Assembly (NCBI GenBank): GCA_018296165.2 | Contig: JACKQL020000003.1 | Coordinates: 1,302,001-1,366,000, forward strand | Origin: Termitomyces sp. T153 | Taxonomy: Eukaryota; Basidiomycota; Agaricomycetes; Agaricales; Lyophyllaceae | Reading direction: 5' to 3' | DNA length: 64,000 bases | Shown here: piece by piece, positions 21,339-32,853 of the stretch | Layout of the letters: each line of letters starts with the position of its first letter | Position numbering within the stretch: the first letter of the stretch is position 1 | The notes under the pieces: model-generated | Told to the model about the DNA's origin: nothing | Databases searched by the model: none | What the model saw: the letters and a program-made list of their open reading frames with translations, nothing else | Program-made: the position numbers and the translations under genes

Positions 21339-23729
21339 ATGAGTATTTCCACACTCCATCTGTCGGCTTTGCCAAAAATCGGGATGCTGCGGTCCCGAAG
21401 TAGCTTGAGCGGGATGAATAAGACGAGTCTTTTTGGAGAGAATGCATTGGTCCCGCTTCAAGGTTCATCCTCTCTTCCGTGCACTACCATATCTACTTTC
21501 TTGGCTCGACGTTACTACGGTTCTTCTGAAGAGATCGAAGATACAACATTTAACTTTGAAAACCCTTCGTTTGCAGATATTACTGCATATATCTCTGGGC
21601 CTATCATCAGTCTGTCAAGGTCCATGTCTAAACTTCAGGCGGAGCTCACGGATTCCCAGTCGATCTCAGTGGACGTCGTCTCGAAACCCTCCGCCAGCAA
21701 CATAAGGCTTTCGACGTCTGCTGATAAGGGAATTTTCAGCTTGTCATTTCAAGCTTCTCGGGAACATATTCCATATGTCCCTCCCATTATCTCGTCAGGG
21801 GAACGCGAATGCAATGATATATCAGATCAGCTTCCACCCCGCGTTATCGGTTCGTACAACATCATCGCTACACTTGGGAACGGCACCCATGGCGAAGTAA
21901 TCTTGGCGTCTCCCAAGGAAAGTTCGAGCAGCGATCTTTATGCAATCAAGATCTTGCGTGGTGTAGAAGAGCGAGATGTTGTCCGGGAAGTATCTATCCT
22001 CGAACTCATCTGCGAATGGTCGGGTTCACAAAAGGCATATGATGTGGGAGTTCGTTTCCTCCAGAAACTTCAAGAAGCTTTCGAAAATGAAGATGTGCAT
22101 TTTCTCGTCCTGGTATGTCTGACATTATTCACGCTCATCTAAAGAGCTTCACTTATTGGTATATTTGGTCTCCTAGGAGTATCATCCTGCGACGTTATCA
22201 GATCCCGAGGTTGCGTCCTATTTCAGACTGACAAACGATAAACACTCTAGATTGTCCACTTCAGTCTCTTTACCTGTAGCATTTGATCGTTGTTTGACTT
22301 CGACAACTTCACTGGAAGAAACTGTTCAATCTGTGCGGCTCTTGATTGCCGAAATAGGTCTTGGTCTGGCATTTCTTCATGCTCGGGGTTTCATACATCA
22401 AGACATCAAGCCTGCAAACATTTTGCTTTCTTACGCTGGTCATGTGGTTATCGGAGACTTTGGCGCTACCTCGAAGATGCCTTTCGTTCCCAGTGGTCAT
22501 GATAGGCAATCCTCAGGCGTTGAAATAGGCCACTTTGCACCAGTAGTACTGGACGCCGATGACTTCGTCACCTTTACGCCCTTATACGCGGCTCCGGAAA
22601 TGAAAGAATGTAATTGCAACGGACAAGTAATCTACGATCATCATTCTGACTGGTGGAGTCTCGGCATACTCTTGCACGAGTTGGTTACAGGGACTGTTCC
22701 TTTTCAAAAATTGGCCTCCTCCAAATTGATTCTTGATGGAAGAAGAAGCGAAGGGGATCGTAGTCTGACCTTTGGAGATCTCGAAACACTGTCCGATCAA
22801 CTTAAGGACAAAAATGTAACTTGGTACCCTGCTCTAGACCATTTCTTGCGCTCTGTGAGCCGGTTCCTTCTGCTTCCATTCAAGATTGTGATTTGACGAC
22901 GTCATAGCTCCTGTCGCACAACCCCGAGGACCGCTTATCTTGGCCGGACGTAAAAGAGCATGATTTCCTAATCCCATTGCGCGGACTTTGGCAAGACATC
23001 GCGGACTTGAAACACCCGCCGTGTCCCATACTACCGACTTTGCGGTGTCACGACGAGATATTGTCCTTAATGGAAGACCGCGACGATATACATGGTGTAA
23101 AACCAATATCCATCACTTTATCTTCCCAGGATAATCTCTACGATGGATTTCCAGTGACAGCGCATGCAGCTTCTTTCAAGTCGGGTGACTTCTTCCCGCC
23201 CAGCTCATCGCTACCCCTCTCCCCCATGGAAACATGGAAGTTATATCAGCCCCCATGTACACATGACAGCGATTCGGACGGCAGTAGTGTTCCACAAGTA
23301 CTGCCCTCGTCTGCGTCAATCTGGGCTTGCGGGGACATACACAATACATCCATATCGGATTCGGAGTTACACGACTCGGGGTGCGACGTATACTCTCGCC
23401 CCACTTTCGACGCTTCGTCGACCGTCGACGAAATGAAGTATACGGTCGCCACACCATACCTTCCATCACTATTCTCATCTACCCCTGTCTTCGATTTCGA
23501 CTACCAGCAGCACTTGGGGTTGAGGGGTTCGTCGTATTCTCCTGGCACATCTCCCGTCGTGTGTGGCGATTTGATTGCTCTAGAAGATATTACGTGGTCG
23601 TTGATAGAGGCAATGGAATACCGGGACCAAGTTTCTTGTGAGGAACAACAGCGAGGACGGTGTACATCTGGCAGGAAGAAGATATTAGGCATTTTCAGGC
23701 GGATCTTGCGGAGATTGTTCACTAGGTAG
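21339..23729 (+). CDS. Serine/threonine protein kinase, HQD-type catalytic loop
   Basis: Exons 21339-22112, 22177-22854 and 22908-23729 join in phase 0 to give 757 residues. Residues 1-165 are low-complexity. The kinase domain starts near 168 with LGNGTHGEVILAS and YAIKILRG (Lys), followed by FIHQDIKPANILL near 328, GDFGATS near 351 and LYAAPEMKE near 396. HSDWWSLGILLHELVTGTVP follows, typical of AGC-like kinases. The HRD Arg is replaced by Gln while the catalytic Asp and Asn remain, so it may be active without the usual RD-type activation. The roughly 250-residue C-terminal tail is Ser-rich and ends basic (RRILRRLFTR). Substrate unknown. A small domain insert follows the DFG motif before the activation loop ends. 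Confidence 0.88.
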
Positions 23730-24402
23730 TCGAAGTGCCTGCTAAACTTGTATCGTCGAGGAACGGGATATATGGTATATAGCTTTTGGGACATGTGCAT
23801 TCATCAGCCGAGCAGCGAGAAAAAGTGGATCTGCACTACTTTATTCTGATATGCAAGGTACTAAAACTACTGGTTATCAATAGGGTCATTGTCTTGCCTA
23901 CGTTACTATCGTTACCATATTACTATTTTAATATCTACCTATGCTATGCATAGCTATGGACAAATGTGTGAAAAAGCGGACACGGTAGACCTAATGTTAC
24001 AACGTTGCAATGTAAGATATCTACCTCCGTTACATAATAGCTAAGGACGAAACGATAAAGAGAGGTCTCGGTAGACCTAGTAAAGAAGTGACGGGTTCAT
24101 CGGAAGGCATTTGATCTTCAAAAACTTTACTATTGAATCATCGAGCGATTCATAATTTTAGGCTGAAGTGCGCATATGCGAGGAAAAGTAAGTATGAGGT
24201 CGATTTGGGAGAATGCAGACGTCATCTTGGAGGTCATGTATCATTATGAAAAAGAGCATGCAAACTAAGGTAGCGCTAAGACTCGGACGTAGTACGGGTA
24301 AGATTGAAGTATGCAAAATACAAATACGAGAAACAATTCAGAGGATAGTAAAACTTGGTGATGGCATTCGGCGTCGAATTTTCTCCTGGGATACGACTAT
24401 GA
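23730..24402. other. Intergenic, convergent gene ends
   Basis: No gene seen. The phrase (C)GGTAGACCTA recurs near 23,985 and 24,071 within similar A-rich contexts, a short imperfect duplication. This is 3' flank for both the kinase and the WH1-CRIB gene. Confidence 0.45.
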
Positions 24403-25356
24403 TCAAGTTCGGTCAGGGTCAGCAGACGGGAACCAAGCAGCAGGCTCACCGCGATGCCCCGACAGTTCGGTCGTACTAGCCGCCCTCGAGTAGCCCCCTT
24501 CCCGGTCAAAATTTCGCCAAAATCCATCTCCGAAAGATATCTTCTTTTCCGGTACCTTGATTGGCTCATCAAAATCATGGTGACTGTAGCCCTCGAGAAT
24601 AGCTCTCCATGAAGGATCAATTCCGGCGGTGGCCTCGATAACGCCATCTTTGTTGAGACCAACATGAGCAACATGTACAAAGGAGTTTGGAGTAGGAAGG
24701 GAAACCATCGATGGTTGTATTGATGACCGACCACTGTCCGAAGTTGACTTGCTTCTCAAATAAAAACTTAGAGATCGATTCTTAGGTGCCCCTAAAGAGG
24801 GAATGGTCAGTGCACTAGCATTGGTACTCAACCTATCATAAGGCGCACGAGGAGGGCACGTTTGAGCAACGACTTTCTTCGCAAGAATACTAGCTTCATC
24901 ATCGTCATCGAATAAGAAGCCGAATCGGCGGCTCTGGGAGTTTGTTTTCACAACCATTTTCTCTAATTGAGGATAGCTATTCCTCACCTTTCCTTGAAAT
25001 GCATGGAAGAAAGGCCTGTCTAGCTCATATACAAAACCAATAGGAATCTTAAACAACCAAACGGGCTTTCCCGATGTCGCATCTAGGAGACGAAACCAAT
25101 GATTACCAGCCTCGCTGGGAACTGACGATCTCTGTCCAGGACGATCTCCAGGCTCGCAGTCTCTCCCAAAAACGAGGATACCTCTCATCCGTGAGTAGCA
25201 CCATTCAGGGGTCTTAGTTCCTAGGTTGGCATGATAGATACGGGCGTTTGCAACCGCGATAATCGTATATGAGTCGGGCGCCAGACCGGATACAACTGTT
25301 GAAGGGCGCAGTTCGAGGACGGGAGGATACGGTGCCGACATAAGCTGCGACATCAT
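24403..25356 (-). CDS. WH1 (EVH1)-CRIB protein, WASP-like N-terminal architecture
   Basis: A single-exon 317-residue protein. Residues about 15-125 read as a WH1/EVH1 domain of the WASP/Las17 type: TIIAVANARIYHANLG, then HWFRLLDATSGKPVWLFKI, and YELDRPFFHAFQG at its end. Residues about 226-258 form a CRIB/PBD Rho-GTPase-binding motif (FVHVAHVG followed by ATAGIDPSWRAILEGY). Between them are an acidic patch (FLFDDDDEAS) and a Ser/Thr-rich linker. No proline-rich region or VCA (WH2-central-acidic) segment is present, so it should not activate Arp2/3 by itself. I infer a cytoskeletal adaptor linking Cdc42/Rac-type GTPases to WH1 ligands such as verprolin/WIP peptides. The start is the first ATG of the frame; a second Met lies one codon downstream. 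Confidence 0.8.
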   Translation of the reverse strand: MMSQLMSAPYPPVLELRPSTVVSGLAPDSYTIIAVANARIYHANLGTKTPEWCYSRMRGILVFGRDCEPGDRPGQRSSVPSEAGNHWFRLLDATSGKPVWLFKIPIGFVYELDRPFFHAFQGKVRNSYPQLEKMVVKTNSQSRRFGFLFDDDDEASILAKKVVAQTCPPRAPYDRLSTNASALTIPSLGAPKNRSLSFYLRSKSTSDSGRSSIQPSMVSLPTPNSFVHVAHVGLNKDGVIEATAGIDPSWRAILEGYSHHDFDEPIKVPEKKISFGDGFWRNFDREGGYSRAASTTELSGHRGEPAAWFPSADPDRT

Positions 25357-26662
25357 ACTGTAAAACGAGGGAAGAGCAGGGGAGTCAGGGAGGAGCTCGG
25401 GAAGGAGTACATCTTAACGTACAACTAGCGCACAGCTTGGAGTTAAAGTTGAGAAGAAAGAAGCAGCGGGGATGAATGGCCATGTGAGTAACTTAGGTTT
25501 GAGGTAGTCGTTATACATCGCGGTTCCCTCGCTTCTTACACGCGGTTGACACAACCGTGCAAGGCATGGAATTAGGAAACTGCGTTGCATCGTATGTTTT
25601 CAAGGTATTTGTGGGTTTATTGGTTCCTATACATCACGCAGGACAGCCTCATATGGAGGCAACAAGAAAAAGGATGCAACACGTCCAGAGGCTCTTATCA
25701 ATTCCGCGACCGATCAGTAGAGATTGATTTCCTTGCATCGCCGGTGGGTAAGGATGTAATAGTTAGAGAACGTATAAATTAACTGACTGAGACGCAGGAA
25801 CATTACATTAGTGCCCGAAAGTTCGTGTCGGGCTCAGGGGTGGGTGTATTCAAGTGATACATTGTCCCGCCGCTTTCCTGATAGTGCACAAACTACCGTG
25901 ATATTACTTTTTCGTCACAGGGTTTGTTATGACGAAGAGAGGGAAGTACGACGCGAAGAGTGCGGAAAGACAGAGGCTGGACGAAATGAATAATCAGCCT
26001 GTGGGTAACGCGTGACCTAGCCCGATATTAGTTACTCACAAGACTGTAGACCATCCCTGAAACCCAGCTTCCTTTGCACGACGTGGATGTGAATTTATCA
26101 ACGCAGATACCGCGAACACAATTGAACCCCATGCCAAATACCTTGTGTAAAGACGTCACACCAGTACATGTTTTTAAGACGTTGCAAGAATATACCTGTT
26201 ACGCGTAACAACAATCAGACCCGACAAGAACATTCCCGTAGAGTTCAGAGCGTCTAGACATGATGGATGTCATGAGTCTTTGTGGACTGGGTCATAGGCA
26301 ATGAGGACTCGCCAGCTGCATTTTCCCGAGACCAAGTATAGGGAAGAATTTCTGGAGTTTCCAGGGACGAGTCGCGAGGGTCATCCAATTTCGCGGACAT
26401 TTTGCAGATAACTTGAGTCGCAATAGACGACTCACGGTTCGACGAGTTAATCGTCGTTGCTGGCACTCGAGTGACTGATATGTGACGTCCGTCACATTAC
26501 TGAGGCATGGCTGTAATTTCAAGGAATAAATTGCTGCTTTTTTCGGTATATTGTGAGCTTCCGCAGCCGGCCAGCCCGAGGAGTATTTTGGTATATAGAG
26601 ATAGGATATTTATATTCGGATATATTTTTATATTTTTTTGTGACAAAGTCCTTTGTTTCGTG
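25357..26662. other. Intergenic, no gene seen
   Basis: About 1.3 kb upstream of the WH1-CRIB gene and downstream of the permease gene. Short open frames on both strands (for example near 25,600-26,000 and 26,250-26,520) lack domains, codon structure or splice continuity. An AT-rich run near 26,590-26,640 lies close to the permease stop codon. Confidence 0.5.
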
Positions 26663-28380
26663 TCACCGCCGGAATAGAACGGCCATCTCTGCAGAGACAA
26701 CTGCAAGACCAATGGTTGTCATCGTGACCAGCGGCAACAGGTTCCAACGCGCAAATGTCCACTGGCCGATATTTTTGATACCTTTCTGGTGTAGTATATT
26801 GTGCCACAGAAGGCCTGCCAAGCTCGCGGAGAATACAAAGCTTACGGCACCAATGTTACTTGCGATAGCCAGGGCTATAGCAGCTGCACGCATGCTGTTT
26901 TTGGGAAAGTTGGGTACTGCGCGAACGATCTTTGTTAGGAGGATAGTAGCACCTATATTAGTACCTGCAAGATTACAGAGGAAGACACCTAGCACGCCGA
27001 TCAGCCATATTGTGGGATGCATCTGGCCACCGTGGGTTGCCTTAGCGAGCCAACCGGCAAAGACTTCAATCCAGCCTTGATGTGAAAGAGCCTCAATAAG
27101 GATGAATTGGGAGAACGCAAACGGAATAAGGGCGAAAGGTAGTCGAGGGAGAGCTGTAGCCAGCGTAGGGAAGTGATCTGCGAACGCGACCCATTTCATT
27201 TCTATGTACAATTGGGAAGGGAATGATATAGGTTTAGGTTTGGGTTCCGTGGAAAGTGCGGAACTGGGGTGAGTTCCAATGATATCGGCGCCGGATATCC
27301 TTGAAGAGCCAGATACACCTGCTTCACCGTTGACTTGTGACATGGGGTGGCCATGTGCTTCACCGTTGTTTTGTGACATCGCTCTCTGGAGTTTCTCTTT
27401 TACGTCCGTCGTTTGGTCTTTTTGATCTGCGGGATGAAGTCTTCCAGTGGAGAAGCGGTAATGGTCCCATGCGAGGTCAAATATAAACTTTGCACCGGCG
27501 AAGGGCAGACTGATCTTCCAGACGTCGACCTTGAAGAAACTGACAATGATGATAACAACAAGGCAACTACCGAGGACGAAGCTGCCGACCCAAGCGCCAA
27601 TGGGATCGCGGAGAACTTCAAGAGGGTTAAGTTTAGAGGTCTGAGAGATCTTAAATGGAAGATGTCTCTCGGCACTGAACTGAGTGAACAATGCTACGAA
27701 ACACGATAGTGAACAGGCAAGGAAGGGTAGGATTGTGTACGCAGTAAATGCGGCGTTATTGACAAGGAAGCCCTCACAAATAACGACGTTCGTGGGGTTG
27801 CCCACGAACAGGACCATACTTGATGTATTAGCAGCAGCGAACTCAGACATCAACCAAGGCAGGGGTGTAAGTTGGGCAGCAGCGGTGTAATATACAAGGA
27901 AAGCCGTTCCAGAAAGAATCACGGGATCGTTCCCCAACATCATACTGATGAGGGTCAACATGACGTAGAAATAGAAGAACAGTTTGCGAGTGTTGGAGCC
28001 TCCTTTGTTGCTGACCCAAAAGGCGGCAGCTTGCAGGATGCCCGTGATGTCCAAGGTAATCGCCATATACGCCAGAGTGATGAACAGAATCAAGATGTTA
28101 TATGGCTTAATGTCATCTGTCGTGTGTGATCAGCTTTTCTATTGTTCTACCATGGTCTAGACACACCTGTTCCAACAATTCCGTCTCGTATTTGAGTAGC
28201 GCCAAGACATTGTGCAGCCCAGAGGATGGCAATCGCGATGATTGGAGCAGTTGTAAGATTGATCCAGATTCGACGGCGTCCCAGGTATGGTAAACATATT
28301 GGGAACGAAACGGGTCGGATTACGAAGATGGCAGAGAGAAAGAAGAAAACAAGAGTCACAATTGAAAATCGATCAATCAT
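26663..28380 (-). CDS. ArsB/NhaD-type (citrate transporter-like) membrane permease
   Basis: Two exons, 28380-28167 and 28116-26663, join in phase to give 555 residues. The protein has about a dozen hydrophobic segments, starting with MIDRFSIVTLVFFFLSAIFV. Family hallmarks visible are: ILILFITLAYMAITLDITGI early; LGNDPVILSGTAFLVYYTAA and LFVGNPTNVVICEGF in the first half; and LCNLAGTNIGATILLTKIVR with ALAIASNIGAVSFVFSASLAG in the second. Paired N(x)P/GTN-type motifs like these are typical of ion-transporter-superfamily permeases (arsenite, Na+/H+ or dicarboxylate carriers). A cytosolic Ser/Gly-rich loop (about residues 285-345) contains a near repeat of PMSQVNGEA. Substrate cannot be set from sequence; arsenite or an inorganic/organic anion are candidates. 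Confidence 0.85.
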
Positions 28381-29372
28381 GCTGAATAAAGTTCTAAACC
28401 GAATTGCTTTTATTATATCAGAATATCGTCACTCACACAAGCCAACGAGCTACGTTTTGCTACAACACAAGTTGTCCGACCAGGTGAACGTTCCACGTTT
28501 CACAACTATAATTTGGAAAACTTACCTAAGGGCCTGTTCGGCAAACCCAGCCTTGTGAAATCAACTTCCATCAGGGGGTTGAGACCGAATAAGGGTACAA
28601 AGGACAAAACTTTGTAAATTTTGGTCTGTTCGGGCGCCGTGTCAGGCTACATATGATGTACTTAGGGAAGCGGCGCTGCGGAGAGCCATATCGGGGCAGA
28701 TGATCTCGAAACGGTTGGTATTCAATTCAATATATGTATCGTAGTTCAACTCTAAGTGGATATAGCAATATATAAAGAAAAGATCCCGCAATCACACTCG
28801 AAACCACGCAGTGACAGATGAAATTTACGAACCCTTGCTTTTTCCCCACGGCTTGACATTGTTAGCCTTTGTTCAGCGCCCTGTGTTATGGTCTCTTTTC
28901 CAGCCGTCCCTAGGTCGCTCGCAAATTGATACTACAAATCACCATGACCATGTATTTGCTCCAATGCTGGAGCTTGCTCAGGCTGTCCGAGCGAATATTG
29001 CTTTTTTGGCGCGGCTTTATTTGCTCACCCCCAGTCCTTCCCGCTCGAGTACTTAGCCGAATCTTACCTTCCTTGAGGCTTTGGCCTGATATCTCCTGAT
29101 ATGGTGATCTTTGCTCAAACAGATCAACGCTGGGACCAATATCGAAATTTGACTGGACCTGCAGAATCAATTTGCACACGACTGTCAAGGAAAGGTCATG
29201 ATTACTTATTATCCCATCGTCTCGGTGAAAGCAGACTAAGCGCTCGGAAACGTGTTCTCTCCCTATGTCTTCCTGTCCGTTCCACTTGACCCATTCATCA
29301 TCTTAGAGCATCTCTCTCACGTTATACAGCGTCTCATAAACTCGAATTCGATTGGTATCCTTGTAACAGTCA
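28381..29372. other. Divergent intergenic region
   Basis: Between the permease and the CorA-like gene, transcribed away from each other. GGCCTGTTCGGCAAACCC near 28,529 and GGTCTGTTCGGGCGCC near 28,622 are two related words in the same orientation. A transposon end is possible but no inverted partner or target duplication was found. No gene called. Confidence 0.4.
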
Positions 29373-31713
29373 ATGTCGGCTCTGCATCGGAGACACCGCC
29401 CAAATTATACAAAAGAATTTGAAGAAGAAAAGAAACGTCTACCAACACCTTCGCATCGCCATGCTGCTCCTTCGGCTCCGTGGCCGTGGGTAGACATACA
29501 CGATAGTGTGTTTGTTCATTACCTCGTCGTCGATTTCCCTGCAACCAATTCGTGCCATGTTGCAGATATTGATCCTCATCAGCTGGAGTCTGAAGAGCCT
29601 CCTGTTCCGGATTCATGTGACCATACAACGTGCAGTGAACGTGGGGGTTGCTGGAGGGGGTACCCACAGTCGCTCTTTCCAAATTGGACAACTGCCCAGG
29701 TCGAGAAAAGTAAAATTTCTGACGCAATTGTGAATTACAACAAAGACACGCCATGTAAGATCTATCACGTCGACGTTAACAATTCGGGGTTCTTCACAAG
29801 TCCTGGTATGGCTAAGATGGAGGACGGTAAAGAAGAAGAGTCGTGGGATCGCATCGTTCACACAGAGGTGTGTCTAATGCTAATGTTGTTTTTAACAGGC
29901 GGTCTTGTGACTGCTGCCTGCTCTCCTTGAGAATGACTAATCGTTCAGTACAGAGGCCTAAAGATTTACGAGTACGGGCACTATTCTTGGAGAATTTGTC
30001 TGGCCCAGTTCTTCAAATGCTCGGAGCAAAGTGAGTTCTTCTCAAGTCTAGTCTTTCTTTGGGCCTAACTAGCCCATCCAGGTACGATATAGAACCCTTC
30101 TTCTGGTCATCTTCTCTTAATTGGATTCCATCGCGGTATCAAGAAAATCCTAAAGCCGGAGAAGGAGATCGTAAGTTTTGCGGAAAACAAGATTCAATCT
30201 CTCATCATGACCCTTCGGCCTGTAGACATAACTATAACGCTGACGTTCCTCAAGTCAATGGATGGCATGTATAATAGAAATGGTTCGCAGTCGACGGACT
30301 CCCTCACCTCAAATGCGACGATTGAGGACCGTCTGACCCTCAGTAAGAAGTTCTTTCTAGAGAGAGTAAATGTCACTGATACCGCCTCGAATTATAGCTG
30401 AGCAGATGATAGATACTCAAGCTCCTTTGCGATTACGATCCAGTGCGTAGCTCTTCCGGACTATAAAATACTGTTTTCGAATTCTTGGTGTCTAGAGAAG
30501 CGAATTCTTGTCCTCGACTTACTATCCGTTCATCTGATTCGAAATAAGGATGATAGCACTATTATTTCTTATCACCCAACGATGTCGTACCATCCTGTGA
30601 CTGAGGCCAGTTACCTTCGCGATCGGATTCGATATGCAGGCCAGAGCGTGTACTGGCAGTTGATTTTTCGGAACTCACCGGACCCCACATTTGTACTTCT
30701 GACTTACGTTTGGCATGCTTTGTATGCCTGGGATGAGGCTCTTGAGCATCTTTATAATCACATTTGTTGGCTGGTTAGTATGAATCAAACTTGCCAGCGA
30801 TGTTGAACATTAGTTTTTTCTACCAGGAAACCAAAGTCATCTCGACTAATGACATGATTCTCACTCAGGAACTTCATGTCATTCGTGCTCATCATCTCCA
30901 TTACTCATCTCTCCTCGAAGATTTTCAGAAAACAGTGGAGTTTATAAAGACGACGCGCAATCCGGCAATGGACTCGGTCTCTAAGAGTGAACAAGAGTCC
31001 AGTGCAAAGCTGTTGGTCAGAGAGTGTGATAATCTACTCAGCGAAATCGACCGGCTGGAGCTGGGTTCCAGGATGCAGGACAGACGTTTGAAGAACGTTA
31101 TGAATCTTGTAAGACTTTTTACTCCTGTCATTCGTGCTGATTTTTTACGTAACAATAGGTGTTCAGCAGCGTCAATATTCAAGACAGTAAGCGGATGCAA
31201 CAAATGACGGAAGCTGCCGTCAAGGACAGTGCAGGTACATTAATTCTCTATGATAGTTGGTTCATTACTGATCATTCCGATGTCATTTAGCGGTAAGAAG
31301 AGACTTATCGATAGCTTTTTGATATTCAATTTTCCAGCAGATGAAGCAAATTGCCTATCTTACTATGATATTTTTGCCTTCATCGTTTGTTGCTGTATGC
31401 CTCTCTTATTACAATCATGGTGTACTTCTCACTTCATGTTTATCAGGCGGTCTTCGGCATGAATATCCAGGATCTCGTACCTGACACCTTGGGAACGCTT
31501 GCTCATTACTTTGAAGTTGCCATTCCGCTCACTATGATGACCATATGGGTGGTGGTTACCTTTCAAAGCAAAAATATCTACCCTGAAGGGACAAGTCTCC
31601 TCACACGTTTCGGCTGGCCCGTACAACTTTGCCTCAACCTCCTCAAGTTCAGGGTTGGTAGGCAGTCTGACGAGAACATACCGATGTCGACCAAGGATGT
31701 GTCTAACTCATAA
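29373..31713 (+). CDS. CorA-like Mg2+ transporter family protein, fungal long form
   Basis: Eleven exons fit all phases and give 593 residues: 29373-29867, 29954-30030, 30082-30170, 30226-30342, 30398-30442, 30496-30773, 30827-31108, 31159-31234, 31291-31292, 31341-31394 and 31447-31713. Recognisable stretches of this basidiomycete family are RPKDLRVRALFLENLSGPVL, SSLNWIPSRYQE, RDRIRYAGQSVYWQLIFRN, a helical region (SEIDRLELGSRMQDRRLKNV), and the first membrane helix KQIAYLTMIFLPSSFVA. The GMN signature follows (VFGMNIQD) and then a second helix (AIPLTMMTIWVVVTFQS). The GMN loop between two C-terminal helices defines CorA-type channels. The short cytosolic tail ends at TAA. Exon 9 would be only 2 nt (see findings). 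Confidence 0.85.
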
Positions 31714-32853
31714 TCAACCGGCATTGATTTCTGCCTGATTAGAGGATTTTTCTTTCTTCCGCGGGATGTAGGGATTTAATATGATCATCATTATCACAGG
31801 TTTGCTTTTACGACCACGGCCACGGTTACGACACTGCCTAAGCCCATGATCCACGTACTTTCTGTGATGTACAATGTATACTGTCAGTATTCATGACTCT
31901 ATTGATTATCCACCAATAGGAAAGTGGAATAACTGGCCATGAATTGCTCAACAGATTGTTCTCTTGCACAAAACATATCTCTCATTGAGAATAGGAAGCC
32001 GTGACATTCAGTTTGACTCAAATCGCAAAGGAAGATTCGTTAATACTACTCCCGTCTGTTAAAAGATGAATGGACTCAAATTGCATGATTCCAACCCGCG
32101 CGGTTTCATGAGAGGATTGAACACACGCAGAATAGAAAGTTGAGACATGCTACACTGATATCTCACCACCATTATATTCTCAGGTCTCTTGGTCTCTTGA
32201 AAAACAGTTCCATCATCTCCCTATCTTCTCCAGCTGGATCTGGAATCGGCCAGACGTATCGATATCAATGCAGGTGTAAGCATCTGCAGTACATAGAAGG
32301 ACGGTAACGCTTCGGAGGACAGGTCGAAATGAATGGCAAGTACATTGATACCGGCGGCATTTTCTCGCAGATGGACGCGAACCACTAGAAGATATTTCAC
32401 CGAGCTTGCAGCCACCTCGGAAGTTGTAGCATGCAGCTGAAAACTTTTTTGACCATGTGTATAGCTGTCTGTCCATAATGATACACATTTGTGGCAATCC
32501 TGTGGCCCAATAAGCCCGGCAATGAAGCAAACACGATCACAATATAGTTCACCCGGTCTGCCTTGAGCAGATATGACATCCGATGCTCCTCGTACAAGTG
32601 TCTGCCCACATTCCATGACCAAAAACAACAGTTTGCCATATAGGAAAGCAAGCCAAACCTAGCATTCAATATTCAAAATGCGGAGTTAGAATGCGGAGGT
32701 TGTCCATGAACACGACTCCAGGTACCAGCTCTACAACATCCTGCTTAGCGTAGCTTCGGACAGTCTTGTCGACCTCAGTAATCTTTGTGCTGCCAGACTT
32801 GACGGGAATATGTAAAGAAACATTTGAAAGAAGTATGAACTATGCTACATCTT
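31714..32853. other. Intergenic; possible gene remnant on the minus strand
   Basis: Between convergent genes. On the minus strand about 32,700-32,210 there are open frames with hydrophobic stretches (for example NYIVIVFASLPGLLGHRIA, and VRVHLRENAAGINVLAIHFD in another frame) that could be a decayed membrane-protein gene. No family is recognised and no splice model is convincing, so no gene is called. Confidence 0.3.

Noticed and set aside
24213..24734. Plus- and minus-strand frames overlapping the end of the WH1-CRIB gene
   Set aside because: Shadows of the 317-codon frame or of its 3' flank; no independent evidence.
28529..28640. Transposon end suggested by GGCCTGTTCGG words
   Set aside because: The two words are in the same orientation, no inverted partner or target duplication was found, and the spacing is short.
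29868..29953. A second microexon in the CorA-like gene
   Set aside because: A single intron using the acceptor TACAG at 29,953 joins HTE to RPKDLRV in frame, so no microexon is needed there.
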